Shown piece after piece: positions 27,508 to 36,896 of a DNA stretch of 64,000 bases. This DNA is from OMG group bacterium (GTDB lineage: Bacteria > Pseudomonadota > Gammaproteobacteria > Pseudomonadales > Azotimanducaceae). Location of the stretch: contig JAAXGW010000026.1 of the NCBI GenBank assembly GCA_012267385.1, forward strand, positions 62,001-126,000, written 5' to 3'. Within the stretch, counting starts at the first letter, position 1, and the number at the start of each line of letters is the position of its first letter. Under the pieces are notes generated by a model. The model was not told the origin of the DNA. It worked only from the letters and a program-made list of their open reading frames with translations, and did no database searches. The position numbers were made by a program, and so were the translations under genes.

Positions 27508-28992
27508 ATGTCCGCCGTAAAAGAATTACAAGAACACTTTCAAACACTTCACCACGTTAGTCACGCAGCCCAATATTTGTCGTGGGACGAAGCAGTGATA
27601 ATGCCAGCTGGAGGTGGTGAAGTACGAGCGAAAAGCCTCGCTACCTTGCGCAAGATTTCACACGAAATGGCCACTGCACCCAAGATAGGAGAACTGCTCG
27701 AAACAGCTAAACAAGAAGCCACTTCAAATTGGGACCAAGCAAATCTGCGAGTAATTGAACGTCGTTGGACTCGAGCGACTGCTCTACCAGTTGACTTAGT
27801 AGTCGCGTCCTCTTTGGCATCGTCTCGTTGCGAACAGTCTTGGCGTCGTAATCGGAAGGCTAACAACTGGGAAGAAGTAAAACCGTTACTAGAAGAAGTC
27901 TTAAATCTCACCAAACAAAAAGCAGAGATTCTCGGTGAAAAACTCACTCTCGCACCATACGATGCACTACTCGATGGCTATGAGGCAGAACTGAAACGAG
28001 CATACATCGATCCAATCTTTAACGAATTGACTGAATTCTTACCAGATTTTGTGAATGAAGTGATCGCGAGTCAGCGACCGCATATCTCTTTAAAGGGAGA
28101 ATATCCTGCTGATCGACAAATGGATTTAGCCAAAAAATTAATGCCACCGCTTGGGTTCAATTTCGGGCGTGGCAGAGTAGACACTAGCGACCATCCGTTT
28201 ACGTGCGGTGATCTCTGGGATACGAGGATAACGACACGGTTCGGGGACGACGACTTCTTAGAGTCAATGTATGCCGTACTTCATGAAACTGGACATGCCC
28301 TTTACCAACAAGGACTGCCAGAAGATCGGTACGACCAGCCAGTCGGCGGGTCGTTAGGAATGATGATTCACGAGAGTCAGTCTCTATTTATGGAGCAACA
28401 AGTTTGTCGTAGTGAAGGATATTTGTCCTATGTCTTACCCATTCTTGTCGAGGCGTTAAAAGTGAACGCGAATGATGACAAATGGTCCGCAGAGAACTTC
28501 ATTCGAAATGTTCACCATGTTGAAAAAGGCTTCATTAGAGTTGAAGCTGATGAATGTACGTATCCGTTGCACGTCATATTGCGCTACGAACTAGAGAACG
28601 CGCTACTTCATGACTCACTTTCGATTGACGATCTGCCCGACGCTTGGAATGAACTAATGGATCGATTTTTCGGCCTAGACACTCGTGGCGATTTTGCTAA
28701 TGGAGTGATGCAAGACGTACACTGGTATGCTGGACTGTTTGGTTACTTTCCCTGTTATACGCTTGGCGCGTTGACAGCCGCACAACTCTATCAGGCATAC
28801 ACCACAACAAATCCCGATGCCGAAGCACAATTTGCAGCAGGCAATTTCGAATCGGTGCTGTCTTGGTTGAGAGACAATATTCACAGTAAAGCACAACTGA
28901 CATCTGGCTTCGACCGCATTGTCGAAATTACAGGAAAACCGCTGACTACCGAGGCCTTTGTAGCGCACGTGGCGCGGCGGTATCGGACTTAG
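27508..28992 (+). CDS. Carboxypeptidase Taq (M32 metallopeptidase)
   Basis: Cytosolic zinc metallocarboxypeptidase that removes C-terminal residues from peptides. The zinc motif H259-E-x-x-H263 (LHETGHALYQQG) and the family motifs HESQSLFMEQQVCRS and IRVEADECTYPLHVILRYELE give a secure assignment. The 494-residue length matches M32 enzymes. It stands alone, with lepA downstream after about 110 bp. Confidence 0.95.
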   Translation: MSAVKELQEHFQTLHHVSHAAQYLSWDEAVIMPAGGGEVRAKSLATLRKISHEMATAPKIGELLETAKQEATSNWDQANLRVIERRWTRATALPVDLVVASSLASSRCEQSWRRNRKANNWEEVKPLLEEVLNLTKQKAEILGEKLTLAPYDALLDGYEAELKRAYIDPIFNELTEFLPDFVNEVIASQRPHISLKGEYPADRQMDLAKKLMPPLGFNFGRGRVDTSDHPFTCGDLWDTRITTRFGDDDFLESMYAVLHETGHALYQQGLPEDRYDQPVGGSLGMMIHESQSLFMEQQVCRSEGYLSYVLPILVEALKVNANDDKWSAENFIRNVHHVEKGFIRVEADECTYPLHVILRYELENALLHDSLSIDDLPDAWNELMDRFFGLDTRGDFANGVMQDVHWYAGLFGYFPCYTLGALTAAQLYQAYTTTNPDAEAQFAAGNFESVLSWLRDNIHSKAQLTSGFDRIVEITGKPLTTEAFVAHVARRYRT

Positions 28993-29104
28993 TCTGATTT
29001 GAGGTAGATTTCGCGACACGGAACGACTAGTCCCGAGACTTGCACGTTCACTATACCTGGATTGACTCTCGGACTGAGATTTTTTCGCGTACATCATTTT
29101 TATC

Positions 29105-30922
29105 ATGAGTGATTCGCTAGTGTCCAAAATTTCAAGGACCCGAAATTTTTCGATTATTGCCCATATTGATCACGGAAAGTCGACTCTAGCCGATCGATTT
29201 ATTCAACACTGCGAAGCCCTTCCCGAAAGGGAAATGGCAGATCAAGTTTTGGATTCGATGGAACTAGAGCGCGAAAGAGGGATCACTATTAAGTCACAGA
29301 GCGTCGCGCTGAGATATCGGGCTCGAGATGGAGACACTTACTATCTCAATTTCATCGATACACCTGGCCACGTGGATTTCAGCTACGAAGTATCGCGTTC
29401 TCTCGCTGCGTGTGAAGGAGCTCTGTTAATCGTTGACGCTACGCAAGGTGTCGAAGCCCAGTCCGTGGCAAATTGCTATACTGCGATCGAGATGGGTGTA
29501 GAAATATTGCCTGTACTCAACAAGATGGATTTACCTCAAGCCGACGCTGACCGGACGACAGCTGAGATCGAGTCTTTGATCGGATTACTGACAGACGATG
29601 TGGTCAAAATCAGTGCAAAGACTGGTACGGGGATCGAAGAGTTGCTCGAAGCGATTGTCACCAAGATTCCTCCGCCCAAAATAGACGAATCCGATACCTT
29701 TCGCGCGTTGATTATTGACTCTTGGTTCGACAGGTACGTTGGTGTGGTCTCGCTGGTGCGAGTCTGGGGTGGTAGCGTACAGCGTCGCGATCGTATCGTT
29801 TCGCATAGTGTTGGAAAAGATCACGTTGTCGAGGAACTGGGAGTGTTCACCCCCCGTCGCGAAAAACGGGAGCAGCTGCATGCGGGCGACGTTGGATATG
29901 TAAGTGCGGGGATCAAAGACATCAATGGTGCGCCCGTTGGGGACAGTTTGATGCATGCGCGCACTCCAACTAAACCACTACCAGGTTTTGAGCGTGCTAA
30001 ACCGCAGGTTTACGCAGGGCTATACCCAAGCGATGCGGACGATTATGTTGCCCTCGGAGATGCTTTGGAAAAACTCGGTCTCAATGACGCGGCGCTGCAT
30101 TTTGAAGTCGAGAACTCCGATGCTCTGGGATTCGGATATCGTTGTGGGTTTTTGGGCATGTTACACATGGAAATCGTGCAGGAGAGATTGGAACGAGAAT
30201 ATCAGCTTGATCTAGTAGTTACTGCCCCATCTGTTGTGTATGAAGTTCTACTGCGAAATCAAGAGACTGTTTTAATCCATAACCCTTCGCATCTCGATGA
30301 GTTAAAAGACATCGCAGAGATCCGCGAACCTATCGCTTCTGTAAATATATTAGTACCACAATCGTACATTGGGAACGTGATCGAGCTGTGTGTGGAACGT
30401 CGCGGATCCCAAAAGAGTATGCAGGTCACTCACACTCAAGTTTCACTTCTCTACAACATTCCGATGAGCGAAGTTGTGGTCGACTTTTTCGATCGGCTCA
30501 AGTCTGCAAGCCGAGGGTTCGCGAGCTTGGACTACAGCTTTTCTCATTTTGCATCAGCACCCTTGGTTCGGCTAGACATTTTGATCAATGAAGAACGCGT
30601 CGATAGTCTTGCAGTGATCGTGCATAAAGAAGCCGCGATGTCTCGCGGACGAGCAGTAACTTCTAGATTAAAAGAAGTCATTCCCCGGCAAATGTTCGAC
30701 GTTGCGATTCAAGCAGCGATTGGTCGAAAAGTTCTTGCTCGTACTACTGTCAAAGCCCTACGCAAAAATGTCACGGCAAAATGCTATGGCGGAGACGTAA
30801 CACGAAAACGCAAGTTGTTGGAGAAACAAAAAGCAGGAAAGAAACGCATGAAACAGATTGGTCGAGTCGAAGTACCTCAACAGGCATTCATGGCAGCATT
30901 GACAATCGATCGTGCAAAGTAA
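29105..30922 (+). CDS. lepA: Translation elongation factor 4
   Basis: Ribosome-associated GTPase (EF4) that aids translation under stress. G motifs are visible: [15 protein letters not shown] (G1), RGITIKSQ (G2), DTPGHVDF (G3), NKMDLPQAD (G4), followed by translation-factor domain II, V-like domains and the LepA C-terminal domain with [29 protein letters not shown]. 605 residues is normal. In many gammaproteobacteria lepB and rnc follow; here an enoyl-CoA hydratase does. Confidence 0.97.
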   Translation: MSDSLVSKISRTRNFSIIAHIDHGKSTLADRFIQHCEALPEREMADQVLDSMELERERGITIKSQSVALRYRARDGDTYYLNFIDTPGHVDFSYEVSRSLAACEGALLIVDATQGVEAQSVANCYTAIEMGVEILPVLNKMDLPQADADRTTAEIESLIGLLTDDVVKISAKTGTGIEELLEAIVTKIPPPKIDESDTFRALIIDSWFDRYVGVVSLVRVWGGSVQRRDRIVSHSVGKDHVVEELGVFTPRREKREQLHAGDVGYVSAGIKDINGAPVGDSLMHARTPTKPLPGFERAKPQVYAGLYPSDADDYVALGDALEKLGLNDAALHFEVENSDALGFGYRCGFLGMLHMEIVQERLEREYQLDLVVTAPSVVYEVLLRNQETVLIHNPSHLDELKDIAEIREPIASVNILVPQSYIGNVIELCVERRGSQKSMQVTHTQVSLLYNIPMSEVVVDFFDRLKSASRGFASLDYSFSHFASAPLVRLDILINEERVDSLAVIVHKEAAMSRGRAVTSRLKEVIPRQMFDVAIQAAIGRKVLARTTVKALRKNVTAKCYGGDVTRKRKLLEKQKAGKKRMKQIGRVEVPQQAFMAALTIDRAK

Positions 30923-30949
30923 ATCTCCTTATTAGAGAGCATAGATAAG

Positions 30950-31720
30950 ATGAATAAATTTTGTAAGGTTTCCATTAGTAATCACGTACTCACAGTGACG
31001 ATAGACCGGCCTGAACGATTGAATGCGCTACACCCACCGGCACATCAGGAGTTGTCCGATATTTTCGACGAATTCGCCAACAATGACGAGTTGTGGATCG
31101 CAGTAATCACTGGTGAGGGACGTGCATTTTGCGCAGGTAATGACTTACGAGAACAGGCTAAGTTTGATGCGATTGTCTTTCCCGAAAAGGGCTTTGGCGG
31201 AATAACAGCAAGGTTTGATCTCACCAAACCACTAATCGCTGCGGTGAATGGACCTGCGATGGGTGGCGGTTTCGAAATCGCACTGGCATGTGATTTGATT
31301 GTGGCTTCCGAGAAAGCCATTTTTGCGTTGCCAGAACCTAGACTTGGATTGGCTGCGCTCGCGGGCGGATTGCAAAGACTACCTCGGCAGATTGGAACCA
31401 AACGATCTTTAGGGATGATTCTCACAGGACGCACAGTTACTGCTCAAGAGGGTGCGGAGATGGGCTTTGTGAACCAGGTCGTACCGCATGAAGATCTAAT
31501 GACCGTCGTCGATGAATGGGTAGGACAGATTTTGGAATGTGCTCCTTTGTCGGTTCGAGCGAGTAAGGATGTTGTCTACAAGAGTCTTTCTATGGCCTCG
31601 TTAGAGGAAGCTATGGTCACTCAATATGACACCGTTGCGCAGCTGATGAAGAGTGAAGACTTCAAGGAGGGACCTCGTGCTTTTGCTGCAAAGAGAACTC
31701 CGCGATGGTCCGGGCGCTAG
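30950..31720 (+). CDS. Enoyl-CoA hydratase/isomerase family protein
   Basis: Crotonase-fold enzyme acting on acyl-CoA thioesters. The oxyanion-hole segments GRAFCAGNDL (about 61-70) and NGPAMGGGFEIALACDLIVAS (about 97-117) are present, as is the EPRLGLAALAGGLQRLPR loop with a Glu at the usual catalytic place. 256 residues is normal. The exact substrate cannot be read; candidates include fatty acid beta-oxidation or a carnitine/phenylacetate-type pathway. It is 27 bp after lepA and 6 bp before a gamma-glutamyltransferase gene. Confidence 0.9.
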   Translation: MNKFCKVSISNHVLTVTIDRPERLNALHPPAHQELSDIFDEFANNDELWIAVITGEGRAFCAGNDLREQAKFDAIVFPEKGFGGITARFDLTKPLIAAVNGPAMGGGFEIALACDLIVASEKAIFALPEPRLGLAALAGGLQRLPRQIGTKRSLGMILTGRTVTAQEGAEMGFVNQVVPHEDLMTVVDEWVGQILECAPLSVRASKDVVYKSLSMASLEEAMVTQYDTVAQLMKSEDFKEGPRAFAAKRTPRWSGR

Positions 31721-31726
31721 CATATT

Positions 31727-33322
31727 GTGGTTCATTACGACGACCTTAGTTGGGATCTTCCTTATCGCTCTCGTCGCGATCCGGTTTTAGCAAAAAATAT
31801 TGTTGCTACATCGCAACCATTAGCAACCCAAGCCGGATTAGAAGTACTCCGACGGGGAGGAAACGCAATAGACGCTGCGATTGCTGCAGCGGTAACACTC
31901 ACGGTGGTTGAACCGAGTTCTAACGGTATCGGAAGTGACGCATTTGCATTGGTGTGGGATGGAAACGAACTGACAGGACTCAATGCGTCGGGACGTTCAC
32001 CTCGCCGATGGCATCGAGAGCATTTTCAAAAATATTCGACGATGCCGATGACTGGATGGGATTCGATAACCGTACCAGGTGCGGTTAGTGCTTGGGTTGC
32101 ATTGTCGGAACGATTTGGCGATCTACCGTTTCACGATCTATTTCGATCTGCTATAGAGTACGCAAGAAACGGATTTCACGTCGCTCGACGCACAGCCTAT
32201 CATTGGGCTCGAGCTACTACCCACTTGAGGCAGTTTGAAGGGTTCTGTGAGCACTTTCTGCTTAATGGTCGAGCACCAGGGGTCGGAGAGTTGTTCACGA
32301 GACCTGAACTCGCCGAAACACTGTCCTTGATTGCGGAAACGAAGGGTGAAGCCTTTTATCGAGGTGCCCTTTGTGATCAAATCATCCGACAATCAGAGTC
32401 TGAGGGTGGTTTAATGCAACGTGCTGACTTGGAAGAACATACAGCCTCGTGGTGCAATTCCCTTGGTCAAACCTTCGGTAATGTCACCGCGCACGAAATT
32501 CCCCCGAACGGTCAGGGACTTGCTGCCTTACTCGCGCTGGGAATATTAGAACGATTGCCCACTCGTGACTTTGAGCCGCTCTCGTCCGCATGGACGCATC
32601 GTCAATTAGAGGCGATGAAGATCGCCATTCGAACGTCTTTTAAATATTTCGCTGATCCAGACTACATGACAGTATCTCCGTCAGAACTGCTTGAAGATTC
32701 GGTGCTCGATCAACTAGCAGCGGAAGTTACTGATCGTCAAGCAGCGGTTGTACCAAGTGTACCAAATGTCGGCAGTGATACCGTCTATCTAACAACTGCT
32801 GATGCAGAAGGAAAAATGGTATCGTTCATTCAATCAAACTTCCACGGATTTGGTTCTGGTGTAGTCATCCGCGGGACGGGGATTGCGATGCAAAATCGCG
32901 GTGCTGGTTTCACACTCGAGTCAAACCACGTTAATGAAGTAGGACCAGCCAAGCGTCCTTTTCATACGATAATTCCTGGATTTGTTACTCGAGACGGTGT
33001 CCCGGAGCTAGCGTTCGGAGTTATGGGTGGACATATGCAGCATCAAGGGCATGTGCAGATGATTTCGAGAATTTTTGATCACGACGAGAATCCGCAAGCT
33101 GCATCGGACGCTCCACGGTGGTACGTCTCGCCAAACTTTGAAATTTTTCTCGAACAGGGGTTTCCAAATTCAACCGTGGAATCACTACGCAAACTAGGTC
33201 ACAAAGTGAAGCTGAGCCAAGACATCGACCTTTTTGGTGGCGCACAACTGATCTTGCGACTTGATGACGGCTATGCTGGCGCGTCGGATCATCGCAAAGA
33301 AGGCTTGGCAGCAGGTTTTTAG
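31727..33322 (+). CDS. Gamma-glutamyltransferase family protein
   Basis: N-terminal-nucleophile hydrolase family. The protein (531 residues) has the GGT start PVLAKNIVATSQPLATQAGLEVLRRGGNAIDAAIAA and a subunit boundary near GSDTVYLTTADAEGKMVSFIQS, whose Thr is the likely self-cleavage nucleophile. No signal peptide is apparent, so it may be cytosolic, as in the subgroup acting on cephalosporins or small gamma-glutamyl compounds. The start is GTG 31727. It is convergent with msrB with no gap. Confidence 0.92.
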   Translation: MVHYDDLSWDLPYRSRRDPVLAKNIVATSQPLATQAGLEVLRRGGNAIDAAIAAAVTLTVVEPSSNGIGSDAFALVWDGNELTGLNASGRSPRRWHREHFQKYSTMPMTGWDSITVPGAVSAWVALSERFGDLPFHDLFRSAIEYARNGFHVARRTAYHWARATTHLRQFEGFCEHFLLNGRAPGVGELFTRPELAETLSLIAETKGEAFYRGALCDQIIRQSESEGGLMQRADLEEHTASWCNSLGQTFGNVTAHEIPPNGQGLAALLALGILERLPTRDFEPLSSAWTHRQLEAMKIAIRTSFKYFADPDYMTVSPSELLEDSVLDQLAAEVTDRQAAVVPSVPNVGSDTVYLTTADAEGKMVSFIQSNFHGFGSGVVIRGTGIAMQNRGAGFTLESNHVNEVGPAKRPFHTIIPGFVTRDGVPELAFGVMGGHMQHQGHVQMISRIFDHDENPQAASDAPRWYVSPNFEIFLEQGFPNSTVESLRKLGHKVKLSQDIDLFGGAQLILRLDDGYAGASDHRKEGLAAGF

Positions 33323-33733
33323 TTAATCTTTGGAGTCTGGTAAGTCGTCGACGAGAGACAACGATGCAGAATTTATGCAATATCTCAGCCCGGTAGGTTG
33401 TGGTCCATCTTCAAAAACATGACCCAGATGACCTTTACAACGGGCACAGTGCACTTCGGTACGGGTCGCGAACAACGACCTGTCGACTTGAGTACCTACA
33501 GCATTGTCTTTGATGGGTGCATAAAAACTTGGCCAACCTGTACCGGAATCGTATTTCGTTGCAGAGGAAAACAAGGGTTTACCACATCCCTTACACAGAT
33601 AAGTACCAGCATCCTTTGTATTCCAATATTCACCAGAGAATGCGCGTTCAGTATGTTGTTCGCGCAAGACTTTGAACTCAAGATCCGTAAGTTTCTCTGT
33701 AGGTGGTACTTCTTTTTTAGGAGTTTTAGCCAT
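33323..33733 (-). CDS. msrB: Peptide-methionine (R)-S-oxide reductase
   Basis: Repairs methionine R-sulfoxide in proteins. The zinc ligands appear as CKGC (C47, C50) and CARC (C96, C99), the substrate loop as SGTGWPSFY, and the catalytic cysteine as C119 in RYCINSASL. 136 residues is the normal size. It is convergent with the gamma-glutamyltransferase gene and divergent from alaA. Confidence 0.97.
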   Translation of the reverse strand: MAKTPKKEVPPTEKLTDLEFKVLREQHTERAFSGEYWNTKDAGTYLCKGCGKPLFSSATKYDSGTGWPSFYAPIKDNAVGTQVDRSLFATRTEVHCARCKGHLGHVFEDGPQPTGLRYCINSASLSLVDDLPDSKD

Positions 33734-33932
33734 ATATGTTGGTTATTGGGATGTCACAAGTTTCCCAAGTGAAACGTAAATTCTCAAAAATATTTTAAGA
33801 AGAAACCTAATTACACATGCAAAATTAGACAAACAAGTTAAGGAACAATCACCTCGTAAACGACAAGCACGAGCACGAGTAGAAAAAGCGGAGAAACTTC
33901 GCGAAGTCCGCTATGAGATACGCGGAAAAGTT

Positions 33933-35093
33933 TTGCAGAAGGCCCGACGTCTCGAACAGGAAGGGCATCGTGTTCTAAAACTCAATATCGGTAATACTGC
34001 TCCATTTGGATTTGAAGCACCTGAATCGATATTACGCGCAGTGATTCACGAATTGCCGCGCTCTCAAGGGTACGAAGACGCAAAAGGTATTTTCACCGCA
34101 CGAAACGCGGTCGTGCATGAATGCCAGAGAATTGGCATTCCAAACGTCGATGTCGATGATGTGTTTCTTGGGAATGGCGTGAGCGAGTTGATAGTGATGG
34201 CGACTCAAGCATTGCTCAATCCTGGAGACGAAATACTCGTCCCTGCACCAGACTATCCACTTTGGACTGCAGCGGTATTGCTGGCGGGTGGCGTTCCCGT
34301 GCACTATCGATGTGACGAGGACGCCGACTGGTACCCTGACTTACAAGATATTCAAGCCAAAACTACATCTCGAACTAAAGCTATGGTGGTGATAAACCCG
34401 AACAATCCTACCGGTGCCGTTTATGAACGAAGTCTATTGTCTTCTCTCGCCGATTGGGCACGACAACACAACCTCGTCGTATTTGCTGACGAAATCTACT
34501 CTAAGGTTTTATACGACGACGCGGAGTACATACCGATGGCATCGATTGACGAGGAAGTTCTTACGTTGACGTTTGACGGTTTGTCAAAGGCTTATCACGT
34601 ACCCGGCTTTCGAGTAGGTTGGATGATCGTGAGCGGCGCTCTAGTGCGAGCGCGGAGTTTCATTGATGGGTTGGACACCCTAGCCTCAATGCGGTTGTGT
34701 CCGAATGTGCCCGTGCAACATGCAGTTCCAGCAGCTTTAGGTGGTTATCAAGCTATTTTCGACGAAACGCGTTCTGGTGGCTTACTCTACGAACAACGTA
34801 ATGCAGCACATGAATCCCTCATTTCTATCCCAGGAATATCCTGCTTCAAACCGAAGGGTTCAATCTTTCTGTTTCCTCGTATTGACACCAAGAAGTACAA
34901 GATTTATGACGATGAGAAATTTGTCTACGACTTACTCATGGACAAGAAAATTCTTGTGGTTCAAGGTAGTGGCTTCAACTATCCAGATCCAGATCATTTT
35001 CGCATCGTGTTTTTGTCGAAACGAGCAGAACTGTTTTCGGCTAGTGAGAGTATTGGCGCGTTTCTTGCAACCTCTAGTCAAAATCCAAAGTAG
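33933..35093 (+). CDS. alaA: Alanine-synthesising aminotransferase (AlaA-like)
   Basis: PLP-dependent class I/II aminotransferase that makes alanine from pyruvate and glutamate. VLKLNIGNTAPFGFEAPESIL, GYEDAKGIFTARNAV, INPNNPTGAVY, the DEIYSKVLYDD strand and the PLP lysine in DGLSKAYHVPGFRVGW are present. The frame used starts at TTG 33933, but in-frame coding with the family motif VRYEIRGKV lies directly upstream (about 33873-33932) without an ATG, GTG or TTG; only ATT codons such as 33810 are available. So the true start is probably earlier and non-standard, or a base is miscalled. Confidence 0.9.
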   Translation: MQKARRLEQEGHRVLKLNIGNTAPFGFEAPESILRAVIHELPRSQGYEDAKGIFTARNAVVHECQRIGIPNVDVDDVFLGNGVSELIVMATQALLNPGDEILVPAPDYPLWTAAVLLAGGVPVHYRCDEDADWYPDLQDIQAKTTSRTKAMVVINPNNPTGAVYERSLLSSLADWARQHNLVVFADEIYSKVLYDDAEYIPMASIDEEVLTLTFDGLSKAYHVPGFRVGWMIVSGALVRARSFIDGLDTLASMRLCPNVPVQHAVPAALGGYQAIFDETRSGGLLYEQRNAAHESLISIPGISCFKPKGSIFLFPRIDTKKYKIYDDEKFVYDLLMDKKILVVQGSGFNYPDPDHFRIVFLSKRAELFSASESIGAFLATSSQNPK

Positions 35094-36191
35094 CTAAGGT
35101 AAGTCGTTCGCTAGCGCAACAAGATATTCCCCTATAGCTAACGACGAAGTGAGTCCCGGCGAGTCTATGCCGATAGCTTCAATGTACCCCGGAATTCCAG
35201 TTTCCTTCGGTCCGCGAATCCGAAAGTCGACAAAACCTTGACCTGCAGAGACGAGCTTGGATCTTATACCAGTGTATCCTGGTCGCAAAGCGTCTTCAAC
35301 TAGGTTTGGATAGTATCGCTTTATAGCTTGTACGAACAAGTGTTTGCGAGACTCATCAAAGTCGTAATCAATCTCTTCTATCCAACGAACATCGGGTCCA
35401 AATTTCACGGATCCATACACGTCCACCGTTATGTGGATACCTATTGTTTCTGGTGTAGCAACCGGATAAATTAAGTGTTGAAATAAAGGTCTATCTGTCG
35501 TGCCGTACATATATTCGAAGTATTGACCCTTAGCAAAGAACTGATTGTGCTCGATTCCAATATACCGGGCTAGTGAGGAGGCGGTTAACCCCGCACAATT
35601 GATTGTCAATTTTGGTTTTAATTTAAAGTCGGCTACCTCAACACAGACTTCCTTTGAACGGCTGAGCCGTGTTACTAGTGTGTTAAATACGACTCTACCA
35701 CCCTGAGCTTCTAGGTCAGTCTGCAACTTTGCTAGTAGAGTTGTTGTATCCACCACTCCTGTGCTAGGCGAAAGCAAACCAGCTACACATCTGATTTCAG
35801 GTTCTAAATAGTGTACTGTTTGTCTCTTCAACCAATGTAGGTCAAAAACTCCGTTTGCTAAAGCTTGATTTTGGTGCTTCTTTAACTGTGGAAGTTCGTT
35901 TTCGTCCGTCGCAACAATGAGCTTACCACAACGTTTGTATTCGACGTCGTATTCGTTACAAAAGGTATACAACAGTTGTTTTCCCCGAACACAGAGTTGT
36001 GCTTTGAGTGAATTCTTCGGATAGTAAATCCCCGCATGTATCACCCCCGAGTTTCTACTTGAGGTCTCACCTCCGATGGTAGTGTTACGCTCAAGTACGA
36101 TAACCTCGCGCCCGTCCTGTGCAAACGCACGTCCCGCAGCGAGACCGATTACACCAGCACCGATAATGACTACATCAGCAGTTTCTACCAT
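35094..36191 (-). CDS. FAD-dependent oxidoreductase, L-2-hydroxyglutarate oxidase-like
   Basis: A 365-residue DAO-family flavoprotein with the FAD fold DVVIIGAGVIGLAAGRAFA, the GGETSSRNSGVIHAGIYYP loop and a C-terminal IDSPGLTSSLAIGEY segment, a combination typical of LhgO/YgaF, which oxidises L-2-hydroxyglutarate to 2-oxoglutarate. The motif HAGIYY(P) is characteristic of that subgroup. The stop overlaps the end of alaA closely. No ribosome or operon partner suggests otherwise; glycerol-3-phosphate dehydrogenase-like relatives are the alternative. Confidence 0.85.
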   Translation of the reverse strand: MVETADVVIIGAGVIGLAAGRAFAQDGREVIVLERNTTIGGETSSRNSGVIHAGIYYPKNSLKAQLCVRGKQLLYTFCNEYDVEYKRCGKLIVATDENELPQLKKHQNQALANGVFDLHWLKRQTVHYLEPEIRCVAGLLSPSTGVVDTTTLLAKLQTDLEAQGGRVVFNTLVTRLSRSKEVCVEVADFKLKPKLTINCAGLTASSLARYIGIEHNQFFAKGQYFEYMYGTTDRPLFQHLIYPVATPETIGIHITVDVYGSVKFGPDVRWIEEIDYDFDESRKHLFVQAIKRYYPNLVEDALRPGYTGIRSKLVSAGQGFVDFRIRGPKETGIPGYIEAIGIDSPGLTSSLAIGEYLVALANDLP

Positions 36192-36484
36192 TCGACACAG
36201 TCATTCATTGCTCATCCAATCTTTATTCTCGTCCGCGTTCCAAGTGACTCTCGTAGAACGGTTGGTGTAAATCAGTGATGTTTCTTGGAGACCCATGTAC
36301 CGATTATCTTGAGTGACATTTCGATTAGTCGATGATCGCAAGTAGACTTTTTGGATACAGTTTTGAGCGCTCTAACTATCGCGAAATAGCTTCGCGACAA
36401 TCGCTCTTCTCCGATGTCGTACACAAATACCGATCGTACGACATTTTTCTTTCGAGTTTAATGAGCACAATTGTGTACATTAGT
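36192..36484. other. Intergenic region between tusA and the flavoprotein gene
   Basis: No plausible gene. A plus-strand frame (36332-36550) here has skewed composition and runs antisense into tusA, so I treat it as a shadow. It probably holds the flavoprotein gene's promoter. Confidence 0.5.
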
Positions 36485-36736
36485 TCATGGCACATCTTGC
36501 ATACCTTTTCGTATAACATATTTGTGTTCTTTGTTAGCAACTTCCGCTAGTTCCAACGTGTGCTTCATGAAGCGACAAAAATTTCTAAAATCTCTATCTG
36601 TACTAGGATCAGTGGCTAGCACGAGTAAGCGCTCGCCAATTTGCATTGTGCGGACTTTATTCCTGACGATCATCAGGGGTTCTGGACATACGAGCCCTCT
36701 CGTGTCTATGAAGTGTTCGTACTCAGGAGGAGACAT
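36485..36736 (-). CDS. tusA: Sulfur carrier protein TusA
   Basis: Small sulfurtransferase partner that passes persulfide sulfur to tRNA thiolation and other pathways. The CPxP motif in DTRGLVCPEPLMIVR is the family signature, with the active cysteine at about residue 17. I chose ATG 36736 over TTG 36745. It stands between the flavoprotein gene and the motor-like cluster, about 290 bp from the former. Confidence 0.93.
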   Translation of the reverse strand: MSPPEYEHFIDTRGLVCPEPLMIVRNKVRTMQIGERLLVLATDPSTDRDFRNFCRFMKHTLELAEVANKEHKYVIRKGMQDVP

Positions 36737-36896
36737 GCTACGCAATTTTGCTGTTGCTAATATTGGGATTTCTTTGAGGTCTTGATACGTTCAAGTGTAC
36801 GCTGATCTTGTTGTTGATTATGCTTGTTTGACGCCGGAGACGTTAGATTCAGCACTCCTTGTTGGAACACGTTTTTAGACTATTGATTCATCGACT

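Noticed and set aside
36332-36550. Plus-strand 72-residue frame before the cluster
   Set aside because: Runs antisense through tusA, with skewed composition and no ribosome site.
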